64,000 nt of DNA, taken from contig NZ_CP073714.1 in the NCBI RefSeq assembly GCF_023101145.1, positions 2,604,001 to 2,668,000 of the forward strand. Reading direction: 5' to 3'. The position numbers were made by a program, and so were the translations under genes. The DNA comes from Paenibacillus pabuli (lineage in GTDB: Bacteria; Bacillota; Bacilli; Paenibacillales; Paenibacillaceae). The notes under the pieces were generated by a model that saw only the letters and a program-made list of their open reading frames with translations, did no database searches and was not told the origin of the DNA. Below, piece by piece: positions 45,363-55,152 of the stretch. Position 1 is the stretch's first letter. Every line of letters starts with the position of its first letter.

Positions 45363-45633
45363 GTGTTTTGAAAAGCGAAAATGCAGAAAAAATTACAAAA
45401 AATAGAATTTGGCCAGGAGGGGTTTTTAAATTGCCATCGAATGTTATTTATTGAAAGGTTGATCCAATTATTGGTTATCGAAGTCGATTTATGAAATCGT
45501 TTTATTAAATGGAGAGGAGGTGGGGCTGGTTGCCTGATCCATCGCATTAAATGTCTGACACTCTACTCATCAACATGATGATACAGCGGGGTTTACCGGG
45601 ATGCGACGAACATATTGAAGAGGAGGCTAAGTA
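45363..45633. other. Upstream region of the xyloglucanase gene
   Basis: No ORF supported. It has a CCAATTATTGG dyad (45464-45474) and a perfect CGATTT-ATG-AAATCG dyad (45485-45499) that overlaps TGAAATCGTTTTAT, a 12/14 cre-like match. No convincing sigma-A promoter was seen, so an activator may be required. Confidence 0.4.
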
Positions 45634-48600
45634 ATGATGAAAACGTTTTTGGGAAAGCTGCGGATCATGAGTTTGACGGTTGCCGTTGCCGCTGTTTCAC
45701 TGGGTGTGTTATCTGGAACGACCGATGCGGCGCCGAGTGATTCATACCAGTGGAAAAATGTCGTGACTGGGGCAGGCGGCGGTTTTGTGCCGGGAATTAT
45801 TTTCAATAAGTCAGAGAAAGATCTGATCTATGCCCGGACGGATATTGGGGGAGCCTATCGCTGGAATCCTGCGAATGAGAGTTGGATTCCACTCACCGAT
45901 TTTGTCGGCTGGGATGACTGGAACAAAAACGGTGTCGATGCGCTGGCAACAGACCCGGTTGATCCGAATCGGGTGTATATGGCTGTCGGCACGTACACGA
46001 ATTCATGGGACAAAAATAACGGCTCTATCCTGCGCTCTACGGATCGCGGTGATACTTGGCAGACCACCACTCTTCCGTTCAAAGTCGGCGGTAACATGCC
46101 GGGACGTTCGATGGGGGAACGACTGACCGTTGATCCGAATAAAAATAGCATTTTGTATTTTGGTGCACGTAGTGGCAACGGACTCTGGAAAAGTACGGAT
46201 TACGGCGTAACCTGGAACAAAGTAACGAGCTTCCCGAATCCGGGTACGTATGTGGAGGACCCGTCCTATGAGTATACCAGTGACATCGTAGGTCTCTCCT
46301 GGATCACGTTTGACAAATCCACAGGTTCTGCCGGACAGGCAACGCAGACTATCTATGTGGGGGTAGCCGACAAAAATCAAAGTATATACCGCAGTACGAA
46401 TGGGGGCGCAACGTGGGCTGCTGTTGCTGGACAGCCTACAGGTTATTTACCTCATCACGGGGAACTGGATGCCAATGGAAATCTCTATATTTCATACAGC
46501 GATGGTGCAGGTCCTTATGACGGGGAAAAGGGAGACCTCTGGAAATTAAATACGACTACAGGGGTATGGACCAACATTAGTCCGGTGCCGAGCAGCAGCT
46601 CGGACAATTATTTTGGATACGGTGGACTGGCTGTAGATGCTCAGCATCCTGGTACATTGATGGTGGCAACCCTCAACTCCTGGTGGCCTGATGCCAATTT
46701 GTTCCGCAGTACGGACAGTGGAGCTACTTGGACCCGTATCTGGGAATTCGATGGATATCCAAACCGCAAAATGCGCTACACACAGGATATTTCGGCCGCT
46801 CCTTGGTTGACCTTTGGGACGAATCCCGCACCGCCTGAAGTTACTCCAAAGCTGGGCTGGATGATTGGCGATCTGGAGATTGATCCGTTTGACTCTGACC
46901 GCATGATGTATGGTACAGGCGCGACTATCTACGGAACAAAAAATCTGACAGACTGGGATGACGGGAACAAAATCAATATTTCGGTAATGGCCAAAGGGGT
47001 CGAGGAGATCGCAGTACTGGATCTGATCAGCCCGCCAAGCGGAGCACATTTGTTAAGTGGGGTAGGGGATGTCTCGGGATTCCGTCATAATGATCTGGAT
47101 CAGGCACCAGCTACGATGTTTACCAGCCCCAACTACTCTTCTACGGAAAGTCTGGATTTTGCAGAGTTAAGCCCGAATACCATGGTTCGCGTAGGAAAAG
47201 CAGACTACAGTGCTGATCCGAATGCAAAATCGATTGGTTTATCCAGCGATGGTGGGACCACGTGGTATAAGGCGAACGCAGAGCCTGCCGGTACAGCCGG
47301 AGGAGGAACCGTTGCTATCTCTGCAAATGGTAACCGACTTCTATGGAGCACGTCAGACAAGGGTGTGCATTATTCTACTGGCGGCAACTCATGGACAGCG
47401 AGTTCAGGTATACCTGCACAGGCCAAAGTGATCTCCGACCGGGTAAATCCGAACAAATTCTATGGATTTGCTGCAGGCAAAGTCTACGTGAGCACTAATG
47501 GTGGTGCCTCCTTTACTGCATCTGCGGCTATCGGACTTCCGGTAGAAGGCAATGCGGATCTGGACGCAGTTCCAGGTACGGAAGGCGAACTTTGGTTTGC
47601 AGGCGGCAGTGAAGATGGGGGACCATATGGTCTGTGGCATTCCACCGATTCAGGAGCAACCTTTACCAAACTTGCAAATGTGGAGGAAGCGGACAGCATC
47701 GGTTTTGGTAAAGCAGCACCTGGGCAGAACATGGTCGCATTGTACACGATTGCAAAGATTGACGGAACACGTGGATTTTTCCGTTCCGATGACGGTGGGG
47801 CGAATTGGGTACGTATTAATGATGATCAGCATCAATATGCGCGTGTAACCACGATTACAGGTGATCCGCGTCTGTATGGAAGGGTATATCTGGGTACGAA
47901 TGGTCGAGGCATTTTATATGCTGACCGTATTGGTGGAAACAATGGCGGTGAAGAAGGTGGGGGCACTCCGGTGACCAGTTCAACTATTACACCAGTCAAT
48001 GCGGAATTTGACAAGAACATAGGCAATCAGGCCAATATCCCTGTGACGTTGACACTGAACGGAAATACACTTAACGCTATTCGTAATGGCAATACAACGC
48101 TGGTTTCAGGTACGGATTACACATTATCGGGCAATCAGGTTGTGTTAAATAAAACCTATCTGGCTTCGTTGTCCAAGGGAAGCGCAGCTTTAACCTTCCA
48201 TTTCAGTGCAGGCAATGATGCAATCCTGAATTTGACCATCAAAGACACAACGGCTGTACCCGCGGGAGCCATTCGAATAGAGATGTTTAATGGAACGACT
48301 TCGGCAACGGGTAACTCCATTAATCCCAAGTTCAAATTAACGAATACAGGCACTGCGGCGATCAATCTGTCCGATGTCAAAATTCGTTACTACTATACAA
48401 TTAATGGCGCTCAGACCCAGAACTTTTTCTGTGATTGGGCAACAGCTGGAAACGACAATGTCACAGGGACGTTTAGTGCACTGTCGCCCGCAGTTTCCGG
48501 AGCAGATTCCGTGTTAGAGATTGGTTTCAAGGCTTCTGCGGGTTCACTGGCAGCGGGGCAAAGCACTGAAATTCAAGCCCGTTTCTCCAAAACCGACTGG

Positions 48601-48717
48601 ACCAACTACACTCAGACGGATGATTATTCGTTTGCCCCAACTCAGACAGCCTATGCCGAATGGACCAAAATAACGGGATATATTGCCGGGAGTCTTCAAT
48701 GGGGGATCGAACCTTAG
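45634..48717 (+). CDS. Secreted xyloglucanase GH74 with X2 and CBM3 modules
   Basis: 1027 residues. Signal peptide 1-33 (SLTVAVAAVSLGVLSG, cleavage near DAA). GH74 twin seven-bladed propeller about 34-770 with many repeated RSTDxGxTW turns; catalytic Asp candidates are D70 in RTDIGG and D479 in GVGDVSGF. A Gly-rich linker leads to an X2 (Ig-like) module about 785-875 and a C-terminal family 3 cellulose-binding module about 880-1027 (WTNYTQTDDYSF, ending QWGIEP). The architecture matches xyloglucanases described from Paenibacillus. It cuts xyloglucan outside the cell while bound to cellulose. GAGGAGG precedes the ATG. Confidence 0.95.
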   Translation: MMKTFLGKLRIMSLTVAVAAVSLGVLSGTTDAAPSDSYQWKNVVTGAGGGFVPGIIFNKSEKDLIYARTDIGGAYRWNPANESWIPLTDFVGWDDWNKNGVDALATDPVDPNRVYMAVGTYTNSWDKNNGSILRSTDRGDTWQTTTLPFKVGGNMPGRSMGERLTVDPNKNSILYFGARSGNGLWKSTDYGVTWNKVTSFPNPGTYVEDPSYEYTSDIVGLSWITFDKSTGSAGQATQTIYVGVADKNQSIYRSTNGGATWAAVAGQPTGYLPHHGELDANGNLYISYSDGAGPYDGEKGDLWKLNTTTGVWTNISPVPSSSSDNYFGYGGLAVDAQHPGTLMVATLNSWWPDANLFRSTDSGATWTRIWEFDGYPNRKMRYTQDISAAPWLTFGTNPAPPEVTPKLGWMIGDLEIDPFDSDRMMYGTGATIYGTKNLTDWDDGNKINISVMAKGVEEIAVLDLISPPSGAHLLSGVGDVSGFRHNDLDQAPATMFTSPNYSSTESLDFAELSPNTMVRVGKADYSADPNAKSIGLSSDGGTTWYKANAEPAGTAGGGTVAISANGNRLLWSTSDKGVHYSTGGNSWTASSGIPAQAKVISDRVNPNKFYGFAAGKVYVSTNGGASFTASAAIGLPVEGNADLDAVPGTEGELWFAGGSEDGGPYGLWHSTDSGATFTKLANVEEADSIGFGKAAPGQNMVALYTIAKIDGTRGFFRSDDGGANWVRINDDQHQYARVTTITGDPRLYGRVYLGTNGRGILYADRIGGNNGGEEGGGTPVTSSTITPVNAEFDKNIGNQANIPVTLTLNGNTLNAIRNGNTTLVSGTDYTLSGNQVVLNKTYLASLSKGSAALTFHFSAGNDAILNLTIKDTTAVPAGAIRIEMFNGTTSATGNSINPKFKLTNTGTAAINLSDVKIRYYYTINGAQTQNFFCDWATAGNDNVTGTFSALSPAVSGADSVLEIGFKASAGSLAAGQSTEIQARFSKTDWTNYTQTDDYSFAPTQTAYAEWTKITGYIAGSLQWGIEP

Positions 48718-48764
48718 ACTTCAACTGGAAATGAAAGTTTGAGTTAAACTAAACGTACATCTAT

Positions 48765-48813
48765 AAGAAGTCCTGGCTCGCCGAAAATGATTCATGGCGG
48801 GCCGAGGCTTCTT
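48765..48813 (+). terminator. Terminator of the xyloglucanase gene
   Basis: 18-bp stem with three G-U pairs and one mismatch (48765-48782 and 48796-48813), followed by ATTTTG. Confidence 0.7.
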
Positions 48814-49028
48814 ATTTTGTCGAAATATGGTGTACACTAAAGAAAGTTAGCATCAGCATTTGGCATAATTCAACTCAATTTGCTCCGGGTGCAAGATAGA
48901 GACGAATAGATGAATTTCGATCTATATCTTGCTGATTGAAAGCTGCTCTTTGGATTTATGCAAAATGCTTACCATTGATTAAACATTCGTTTTGAGATAT
49001 AAAAAGAAGTACAAAAGTTTTGCGTTAA

Positions 49029-49042
49029 TGTAACCGCTAACA
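49029..49042. promoter_or_regulatory. Consensus cre site upstream of the two-component genes
   Basis: TGTAACCGCTAACA fits TGWNANCGNTNWCA at every position, about 90 bp before the response-regulator start. It indicates CcpA control of the system in glucose. Confidence 0.65.
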
Positions 49043-49130
49043 CGCGGGAAGTCCATTCCACTCCGATATATGAGGTATATCTGCACAGACATAGAAGAAA
49101 GATTAGAATTAGACAAGGGGGTCAAGGATC

Positions 49131-50678
49131 ATGAACCGGTTGTGTAAGGTGCTGATTGTTGACGATGAGTTTCTTGTAAGACAAGGCATTAAGCACCATA
49201 TGAATTGGGAAGCCGAAGGCTTCCAGATTGTGGGCGAGGCTTCCAACGGGGAGGAAGGACTTGAGCAAGTACATTTGCTGCAGCCGGATATTGTCATTAC
49301 AGACATCGTGATGCCTGTGATGGATGGGGAAACATTTGTCCGGACGCTAAAAGCGAGCCACCCACAAATAGAGGTTATCGTACTTAGCAGCTTCAGTGAA
49401 TTCGAATATGTACGTTCAACGCTCCAGAATGGGGCTGCAGACTATATATTAAAACCGAAACTGGATACCAATGAACTATTACAAGTGCTTCAGCGTACGG
49501 CTGGCAAAATTCCCGAATTGCAGTTTGAGCCTTCAAATGACGGGTGGAGGCTCGGGCAACTGATGGAAAAGATGCTGTCCGGTTTTACGTTGGATGAGGA
49601 AAACGAGATGCATATAATAAGGGAGACTTTTCCTCATCATTGTTTTCGTTTACTCGTATATAAGCCGCAGGATACACAAGTGCATTTGCACAAGCTGGAT
49701 AATGAGCAACTGGAGTCCAGTTTACGGGAACAGCTCCCCGACGTGGAGTGCGCAATCGTTCCGGCCGAAGGCAACTCGCCAGTGGTTCTTCTTAATGTCG
49801 AGCCTTCCAAGGATGAATGGATGGTACAGCGGATCAAGAAGTTGGCAAGCGAGAATAAGGAAAGACAGGACGGATCTTGCTGGGTACTGAGTGACAGTTT
49901 TTCTTCATTTGAGGAGATGGGGGACGTATATCGAACGCGTCTAATCAAGCTGATGGAGTATCGCTTTTATTATGAGGATCGATCTATTCTCGTATATAGC
50001 GAACTTCCGCCTCTTCACCCTGCTGGGTATCAGTTTAATGTGAACATGTTTTTGCAGCATGTGAAGCGAAATCGAACAGAAGCGGCAAGAGAATATTTGC
50101 AGGAACATGCACTTACACTTGGTCGGGATTATATTGCCGATGTGTTTGAGATTAAGTCCTTTCTGGGCAATCTGATCTTTAACGTAACCATTACCCTGGC
50201 AGATATGGATGTGCAGTCTTCTGCGTTGGAAGAAAGCAAATATGCCTATTTCAAACATGTGGATGGTGCCTCCAGTCTGACAGAAGCGATGAACGTACTG
50301 GATCAGTTTATGGCTGAGTTACAGGAATGCACGAGTGGAGAGGGTGCAAGACGAAGTGATCCGAATATGAAAATGCTGCTGGAATATATGCATGAGCACT
50401 TTGATCAGCCGCTCGGCCTTGCCGAAGTCGCCAAGCATTTTCATTTTAATCCATCGTACTTGTCCAGTTATTTCTCTTCACACAAAAAAGAAGGTTTTAA
50501 CGAATATTTGAATAAAATTCGGATTGAAAAGGCAGAGGAACTTCTGCGATCGGATCATGTTACAATCTCTGAAATCAGCAGCATGGTGGGGTATTCAGAC
50601 CATAGCTATTTCTGCAAGGTGTTTAAAAAATTTACCGGACTGTCTCCAAGCCGATACCGGCGCAAGTTCTGGGCATGA
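49131..50678 (+). CDS. YesN-type response regulator (REC plus AraC HTH)
   Basis: 515 residues. Receiver domain at 1-120: VDDEF, phosphoacceptor in DIVITDIVMPVMDG, and conserved Lys in ILKPK. A middle region of about 270 residues of unknown fold follows, then an AraC double HTH (LGLAEVAKHFHFNPSYLSSYFSSHKKEGFNEYLNKIRIEKAEELL and ISEISSMVGYSDHSYFCKVFKKFTGLSPSRYR). It activates carbohydrate genes when phosphorylated. It lies 18 bp before its kinase and next to a sugar ABC importer, which is its likely target. Confidence 0.93.
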   Translation: MNRLCKVLIVDDEFLVRQGIKHHMNWEAEGFQIVGEASNGEEGLEQVHLLQPDIVITDIVMPVMDGETFVRTLKASHPQIEVIVLSSFSEFEYVRSTLQNGAADYILKPKLDTNELLQVLQRTAGKIPELQFEPSNDGWRLGQLMEKMLSGFTLDEENEMHIIRETFPHHCFRLLVYKPQDTQVHLHKLDNEQLESSLREQLPDVECAIVPAEGNSPVVLLNVEPSKDEWMVQRIKKLASENKERQDGSCWVLSDSFSSFEEMGDVYRTRLIKLMEYRFYYEDRSILVYSELPPLHPAGYQFNVNMFLQHVKRNRTEAAREYLQEHALTLGRDYIADVFEIKSFLGNLIFNVTITLADMDVQSSALEESKYAYFKHVDGASSLTEAMNVLDQFMAELQECTSGEGARRSDPNMKMLLEYMHEHFDQPLGLAEVAKHFHFNPSYLSSYFSSHKKEGFNEYLNKIRIEKAEELLRSDHVTISEISSMVGYSDHSYFCKVFKKFTGLSPSRYRRKFWA

Positions 50679-50696
50679 AGTCAGAAGGGCAAAACG

Positions 50697-52466
50697 ATGA
50701 AGAAATGGATGAATGCGTTATCCCGTCTTGGATTGTTTCCAAAATTGTTTCTGGTCATGGTGATCAGCATTGTTCTTGTGTCGGTACTTATCCTGTGGAC
50801 GACCATTCACATGTCGACCCGACTGTTTACCGAGACGTTCAGCATTACCAATTCCAAAGTGCTGAACCAGATCAAAACAAATTTTGAATCCTTTAATGAT
50901 GCTATTGCAGCGGTAGCCAACAATGTAAGCCAGAGCGGCTCGATTCGCGGATTTTTGTCCGAAGGTGAGGGCGATTCACTTACAATGGCGAAGTCCTACT
51001 ATCATATGCGGGAGGCGATGGATCGAATTCAGACCATCACAGAATCGTATGAGGTGGGTATCACGATAAGTGGCATCAACGGACGCACGTATTCAACCGA
51101 TCGTTCTCACTTGAGCATGTCGGTAGACGAGCTGAAACAGATGCCTATTACGATGGAGGCGACCAAGCTGTCCAGCCGATTGATTTTCGACGATTATCGT
51201 CTCGACGAGGGCTCGGGTTCAGAACAGATGATATCAGCGACCAAAGCGCTGACCAATCGAAGCGAGGGCAGTATGTATGGCATGTTATACGTCACGATGA
51301 GAGAGCGTATGTTCCGTCAGTTCTATAGCAGCTTTACAAGCAGGGGCAATGATGTGGTTATCCTGAACGAAAACGGGGAGATTGTTTCCTCCAATCGGGA
51401 AGATTGGATCGGGACTCAGCAATTGGAACTGCTATCGTATGCGAGACAAATGAGCAATGATAACAGTAAAGGGGTTAACGCACATGTAATGGAGCAAGAT
51501 AGCGTTGTTCTGTCGGAATACTTACCCATTTATCGCTTCTATATCGTCAATGTGGTCAATAAGGAGCAGGCGATGGGACAACTGCTGGATATGAAGACCA
51601 TTGCCCTGATCTGTGCGGCTATCGTTGCAGGAGCACTTGTGCTGGTGTTTCTTATTACGAATCAGATTACTAAGTCGCTCCGCAGGCTGGTGAAACAGAT
51701 GTCCAATATTACGGAAAGTGATCTGGATAATTATATTTCGGTCAGTGGCAGCTATGAGAGCCGACAACTGAGTCATGCTTACAACTACATGCTGGACGAA
51801 CTGCATGATTATGTGGATCAACTGGTGATGACTCAACGTGAGCAAAGAAATGCGGAGCTTGCTGCTTTGCAGAGCCAGATTAATCCTCATTTTCTATACA
51901 ATACACTCGCTTCGGTTAAGGTGCTGGTACAGCAAGGCAATAAGGATCGTGCAGCCGAGACCATCAACGCATTGATCTCGCTCCTGCAAAATACGATTAG
52001 TGACGTAAGTGAGACGGTCACGGTGGAGCAGGAAGTGGAGAATTTAAAAAATTATGTGTTCATTAATCACGTCAGGTACGGCGGACGGATCAAGGCAGCT
52101 TTTTATATATCCCCGGATTGTACCTTGTATCATGTGCCCAAGCTGGTGATTCAGCCGTTTATTGAGAATGCGTTCTTCCATGCCTTTATCAAGAAGGATA
52201 CAGGAACGATTCATGTGATGGTGTCCAGAGCAGGTGAATCACTGATCTGTGAGATTATGGACAATGGCGACGGGATTGAGGGGTTCTCCATGGGAGAGTC
52301 GCTGCCCAATCCGAAGAACAATCGACAGCTGTTTAGTGGAATCGGTATACGTAATGTTCACGACCGAATTCAACTGCTCTATGGTACGCCATACGGTGTT
52401 ACGATCATGAGCACGCCTGGTGAGGGAACCAGAGTGACGGTGACGCTCCCTTTAATCACTCAATAA
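50697..52466 (+). CDS. YesM-type sensor histidine kinase
   Basis: 589 residues. Membrane helix about 18-40, extracytoplasmic Cache-like sensor about 41-295, second helix about 302-325, HAMP (RRLVKQMSNITESDLDNYI), His_kinase domain with ALQSQINPHFLYNTL (phosphoacceptor His) and HATPase (PFIENAFFHAF, DNGDGI, GIGIRNVHDRI). This LytS/YesM class senses extracellular sugar ligands, often together with an ABC binding protein. AGAAGGG precedes the start. Confidence 0.93.
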   Translation: MKKWMNALSRLGLFPKLFLVMVISIVLVSVLILWTTIHMSTRLFTETFSITNSKVLNQIKTNFESFNDAIAAVANNVSQSGSIRGFLSEGEGDSLTMAKSYYHMREAMDRIQTITESYEVGITISGINGRTYSTDRSHLSMSVDELKQMPITMEATKLSSRLIFDDYRLDEGSGSEQMISATKALTNRSEGSMYGMLYVTMRERMFRQFYSSFTSRGNDVVILNENGEIVSSNREDWIGTQQLELLSYARQMSNDNSKGVNAHVMEQDSVVLSEYLPIYRFYIVNVVNKEQAMGQLLDMKTIALICAAIVAGALVLVFLITNQITKSLRRLVKQMSNITESDLDNYISVSGSYESRQLSHAYNYMLDELHDYVDQLVMTQREQRNAELAALQSQINPHFLYNTLASVKVLVQQGNKDRAAETINALISLLQNTISDVSETVTVEQEVENLKNYVFINHVRYGGRIKAAFYISPDCTLYHVPKLVIQPFIENAFFHAFIKKDTGTIHVMVSRAGESLICEIMDNGDGIEGFSMGESLPNPKNNRQLFSGIGIRNVHDRIQLLYGTPYGVTIMSTPGEGTRVTVTLPLITQ

Positions 52467-52503
52467 TGGTACAACGAGCTGCGAATCTGTATTGACCGCT
52501 CCG

Positions 52504-52552
52504 AAAGAGTCTTCCGAACCCTGCATTGTAGCAGAATAGGAGGGCTCTTTTT
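52504..52552 (+). terminator. Terminator of the two-component operon
   Basis: 12-bp stem with two G-U pairs (52504-52515 and 52539-52550), an inner CTGC/GCAG stem in the loop, and five T. Confidence 0.8.
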
Positions 52553-52827
52553 AATGCAAAATAATATCCATCGTAAGAAGCAAAAAGGATCATTGGTAAA
52601 CATTTTAGATGGAAAAAGTACAAATTCAAAAGAAATTACCATAATCCAAAATTAATGCAAGCGGTTTCTGTAAAGGTTTTCATTGTGGCAATAAGATGAC
52701 AAATCGGCACAAAATTATTACTAACGAATGACGATTTGGGAATGATAAGATGATTACATCGAAAGCAACCGCTTTCAGAAAACGTAAACAAAGTACACAC
52801 AAAGAGGTTGAAGGGGAGTTGAATGAT
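52553..52827. other. Control region of the sugar ABC operon
   Basis: Two cre-like 13/14 matches are present: TGCAAGCGGTTTCT (52656-52669) and AGCAACCGCTTTCA (52764-52777). No clean sigma-A promoter was seen between them, in keeping with activation by the YesN-type regulator. A longer frame from 52750 runs through the second cre site and is rejected as coding. Confidence 0.5.
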
Positions 52828-54120
52828 TTGAAAAAAATGTGGGTATTGATGCTCGCTACTGTCCTGTTGTTGTCCGCATGTTCATCCGGCGGTGGAGGCA
52901 AAACGGCTAGCAGTGGTGACGAAAAAACAAACGAGATCACAATTTGGGCTTGGGACAAAGCATTTAACGTTGCTGCACTTGAAACAGCAAAAGAAGCATA
53001 TCAGAAACAAAATCCCGATCTGAAAATCAACATCATTGAGAATGCTCAAGATGCTATTATTCAGAAGCTGAACACAGGCCTGAACTCTGGAACAAGCAGC
53101 GGTCTTCCTAACATCGTTCTGATTGAGGACTATCGTTCACAAAGCTTCCTGAGTGCATATCCTGATGCATTCAAAGATTTGTCTTCCACGATTAAAGCTT
53201 CCGATTTTGCAGATTACAAAATTGGACCAACATCCTATGAGGGCAAACAATATGGAGTTCCATTTGACTCCGGCGTAGCAGGTTTGTACTACAGAACGGA
53301 TTTGCTGGAACAAGCGGGCTACAAGGCTGCTGACTTGCAAGACATCACTTGGGATGATTACATCCAAATCGGTAAAGACGTAAAAGCAAAAACAGGTAAA
53401 GAGCTGCTGTCTCTTGACCCGAATGATCTTGGAATCATTCGCATGATGATCCAGACTGCAGGCAAATGGTACACTGCAGAAGATGGCAAGACACCTGACA
53501 TCAGCAGCAACCCTGCATTGAAAGAAGCTTTCGAAACGTACAAAAAAATGATGGATGCCAACATTGTTAAATTGCACTCTGACTGGAGTCAATTTGTTTC
53601 CAATGCCAATAACGGTAGCGTAGCAACAATTCCTACAGGTAACTGGTTCTCACCATCTGTACGTCAAGAAGCTTCCCAATCCGGTAAATGGGCTGTAGCT
53701 CCAATGCCAAAAATGGCTGGCCAACCAAACTCTGTACACGCATCCAACCTGGGTGGCAGCTCCTGGTATGTTATGAATAACGTTCCTGGTGCAGATCAAG
53801 CAGCTGACTTCCTGGCAAAAACATTTGGTTCTGACAAGCAACTGTATCAAGACTTGTTGACGAACATTGGTGCTATCGGTACGTACAAACCGGCTGTAGA
53901 TGGTGATGCATACAACAAGGCAGATGAGTTCTTCAGCGGTCAAAAAATCTATAGTGATTTTGCAACATGGACCAAAGAAATTCCGAATGTAAACTACGGT
54001 AGTAACACATATGCAATTGAAGACATTCTGGTTGTTGAAATGCAAGCGTACCTGAACGGTAAAGCAATTGATGACGTTCTAGCCGATGCACAAAAACAAG
54101 CTGAAGCACAATTAAACTAA
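52828..54120 (+). CDS. Sugar ABC transporter substrate-binding lipoprotein
   Basis: 430 residues. Signal KKMWVLMLATVLLLSAC with the lipidated Cys at about 18, then a Gly/Ser linker and a family 1 solute-binding fold (ITIWAWDKAFNVAALETAKEAYQKQNP, GVPFDSGVAGLYYRTDLLEQAGY, TIPTGNWFSP). It captures an oligosaccharide and passes it to the two permeases downstream. I chose TTG 52828 because AAGGGGAG is 9 nt upstream and gives a normal MKK signal start. The codon usage looks highly expressed. Confidence 0.93.
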   Translation: MKKMWVLMLATVLLLSACSSGGGGKTASSGDEKTNEITIWAWDKAFNVAALETAKEAYQKQNPDLKINIIENAQDAIIQKLNTGLNSGTSSGLPNIVLIEDYRSQSFLSAYPDAFKDLSSTIKASDFADYKIGPTSYEGKQYGVPFDSGVAGLYYRTDLLEQAGYKAADLQDITWDDYIQIGKDVKAKTGKELLSLDPNDLGIIRMMIQTAGKWYTAEDGKTPDISSNPALKEAFETYKKMMDANIVKLHSDWSQFVSNANNGSVATIPTGNWFSPSVRQEASQSGKWAVAPMPKMAGQPNSVHASNLGGSSWYVMNNVPGADQAADFLAKTFGSDKQLYQDLLTNIGAIGTYKPAVDGDAYNKADEFFSGQKIYSDFATWTKEIPNVNYGSNTYAIEDILVVEMQAYLNGKAIDDVLADAQKQAEAQLN

Positions 54121-54138
54121 GATACCCAAGGTAACTTA

Positions 54139-54220
54139 TAGAACCCTAGGTAACATCGGAGCCGTCTCCCTTGTCTGGCGCAAGCTGAACCGGACAAGGC
54201 GAGAGGCTCTGTAGGTTCTA
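54139..54220 (+). other. Large intercistronic hairpin between binding protein and permease
   Basis: An inner stem of about 20 bp with a few mismatches (54159-54178 and 54190-54209) sits inside an outer TAGAACC/GGTTCTA stem (54139-54145 and 54214-54220). No T tract follows, so it more likely stabilises the upstream message or causes partial termination, giving more binding protein than permease. Confidence 0.7.
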
Positions 54221-54252
54221 CCCATGTTCCATGGAGAGAGAGGAGCCATACT

Positions 54253-55152
54253 GTGAAAGCCATAAATACAGGAGACAGTCTCCAAAAGAAAAATAATTTG
54301 ACTGGATGGGCTTTTGTTTTGCTGGCTGTTGTCGGAATTGTAGCTTTCTACTTCTATCCGATGATTCAAGCGCTGCTCTTATCATTCAAGTCTGGCAAAG
54401 GTGCCAACCTTGAATTTTCGGGCCTTGCGAACTACAAGAGATTGTTGGTTGACACAACGTTCCGTACAGCATTATCAAATACGTTCATTTACTTGATCAT
54501 TCAAGTACCTGTAATGATTATTCTCGGTTTGTTCATTTCCGTATTGCTAAATGACAGCACACTGCGTTTCCGCAGCTTTTTCCGTACAGCTATTTTCTTG
54601 CCTTGCGTTACTTCACTCGTAGCTTACTCGGTTGTATTCAAATATTTGTTTGCACCGGATGGTATGGTGAACCAGGCGTTGTTGGGCTTGCACATCATCG
54701 GCACTCCAATTCAATGGATCACGGACCCGTTCTGGGCTAAAATTACGATCATAATCGCCGTCACTTGGCGTTGGACCGGATATAACATGATTTTCTATCT
54801 GTCATCTCTGCAAAATATCGATCAATCGATCTATGAAGCAGCCAGAATTGACGGAGCCAATGCATTCACCCAATTTTTCAAAATTACCGTACCTTTGCTC
54901 AAACCGATCATCCTATTCACATCCATTACTTCAACGATCGGTACATTGCAGATCTTTGATGAGATTATGAACATTACCAAAGGTGGTCCGGGTAACGCGA
55001 CCATGTCCATTTCGCAATATATCTACAACCTTTCGTTCAAATATTCACCGGACTTCGGATATGCGGCAACCGTTTCTTACTCCATCGTAATTTTGATCAT
55101 AATATTGTCCATCATCCAGTTTAAAGTGGCAGGTGATAATAAAAATGGCTAA
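54253..55152 (+). CDS. Sugar ABC permease, MalF/UgpA type
   Basis: 299 residues, six helices. The EAA loop reads YEAARIDGANAFTQFFKITVPLLKP, where the ATPase docks. GTG start behind GAGAGAGGAG. It overlaps the next permease by eight bases. Confidence 0.92.
   Translation: MKAINTGDSLQKKNNLTGWAFVLLAVVGIVAFYFYPMIQALLLSFKSGKGANLEFSGLANYKRLLVDTTFRTALSNTFIYLIIQVPVMIILGLFISVLLNDSTLRFRSFFRTAIFLPCVTSLVAYSVVFKYLFAPDGMVNQALLGLHIIGTPIQWITDPFWAKITIIIAVTWRWTGYNMIFYLSSLQNIDQSIYEAARIDGANAFTQFFKITVPLLKPIILFTSITSTIGTLQIFDEIMNITKGGPGNATMSISQYIYNLSFKYSPDFGYAATVSYSIVILIIILSIIQFKVAGDNKNG

Larger units (their letters stand above)
48718..49130. other. 413-bp gap between GH74 and yesN-type genes
   Basis: It contains the GH74 terminator and a consensus cre site, listed separately. 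The rest is AT-rich with no ORF or other structure that I can support. Confidence 0.5.

Noticed and set aside
46546..47049. 167-aa minus-strand frame in the xyloglucanase gene
   Set aside because: Antisense to the GH74 propeller; no ribosome site or recognisable motif.
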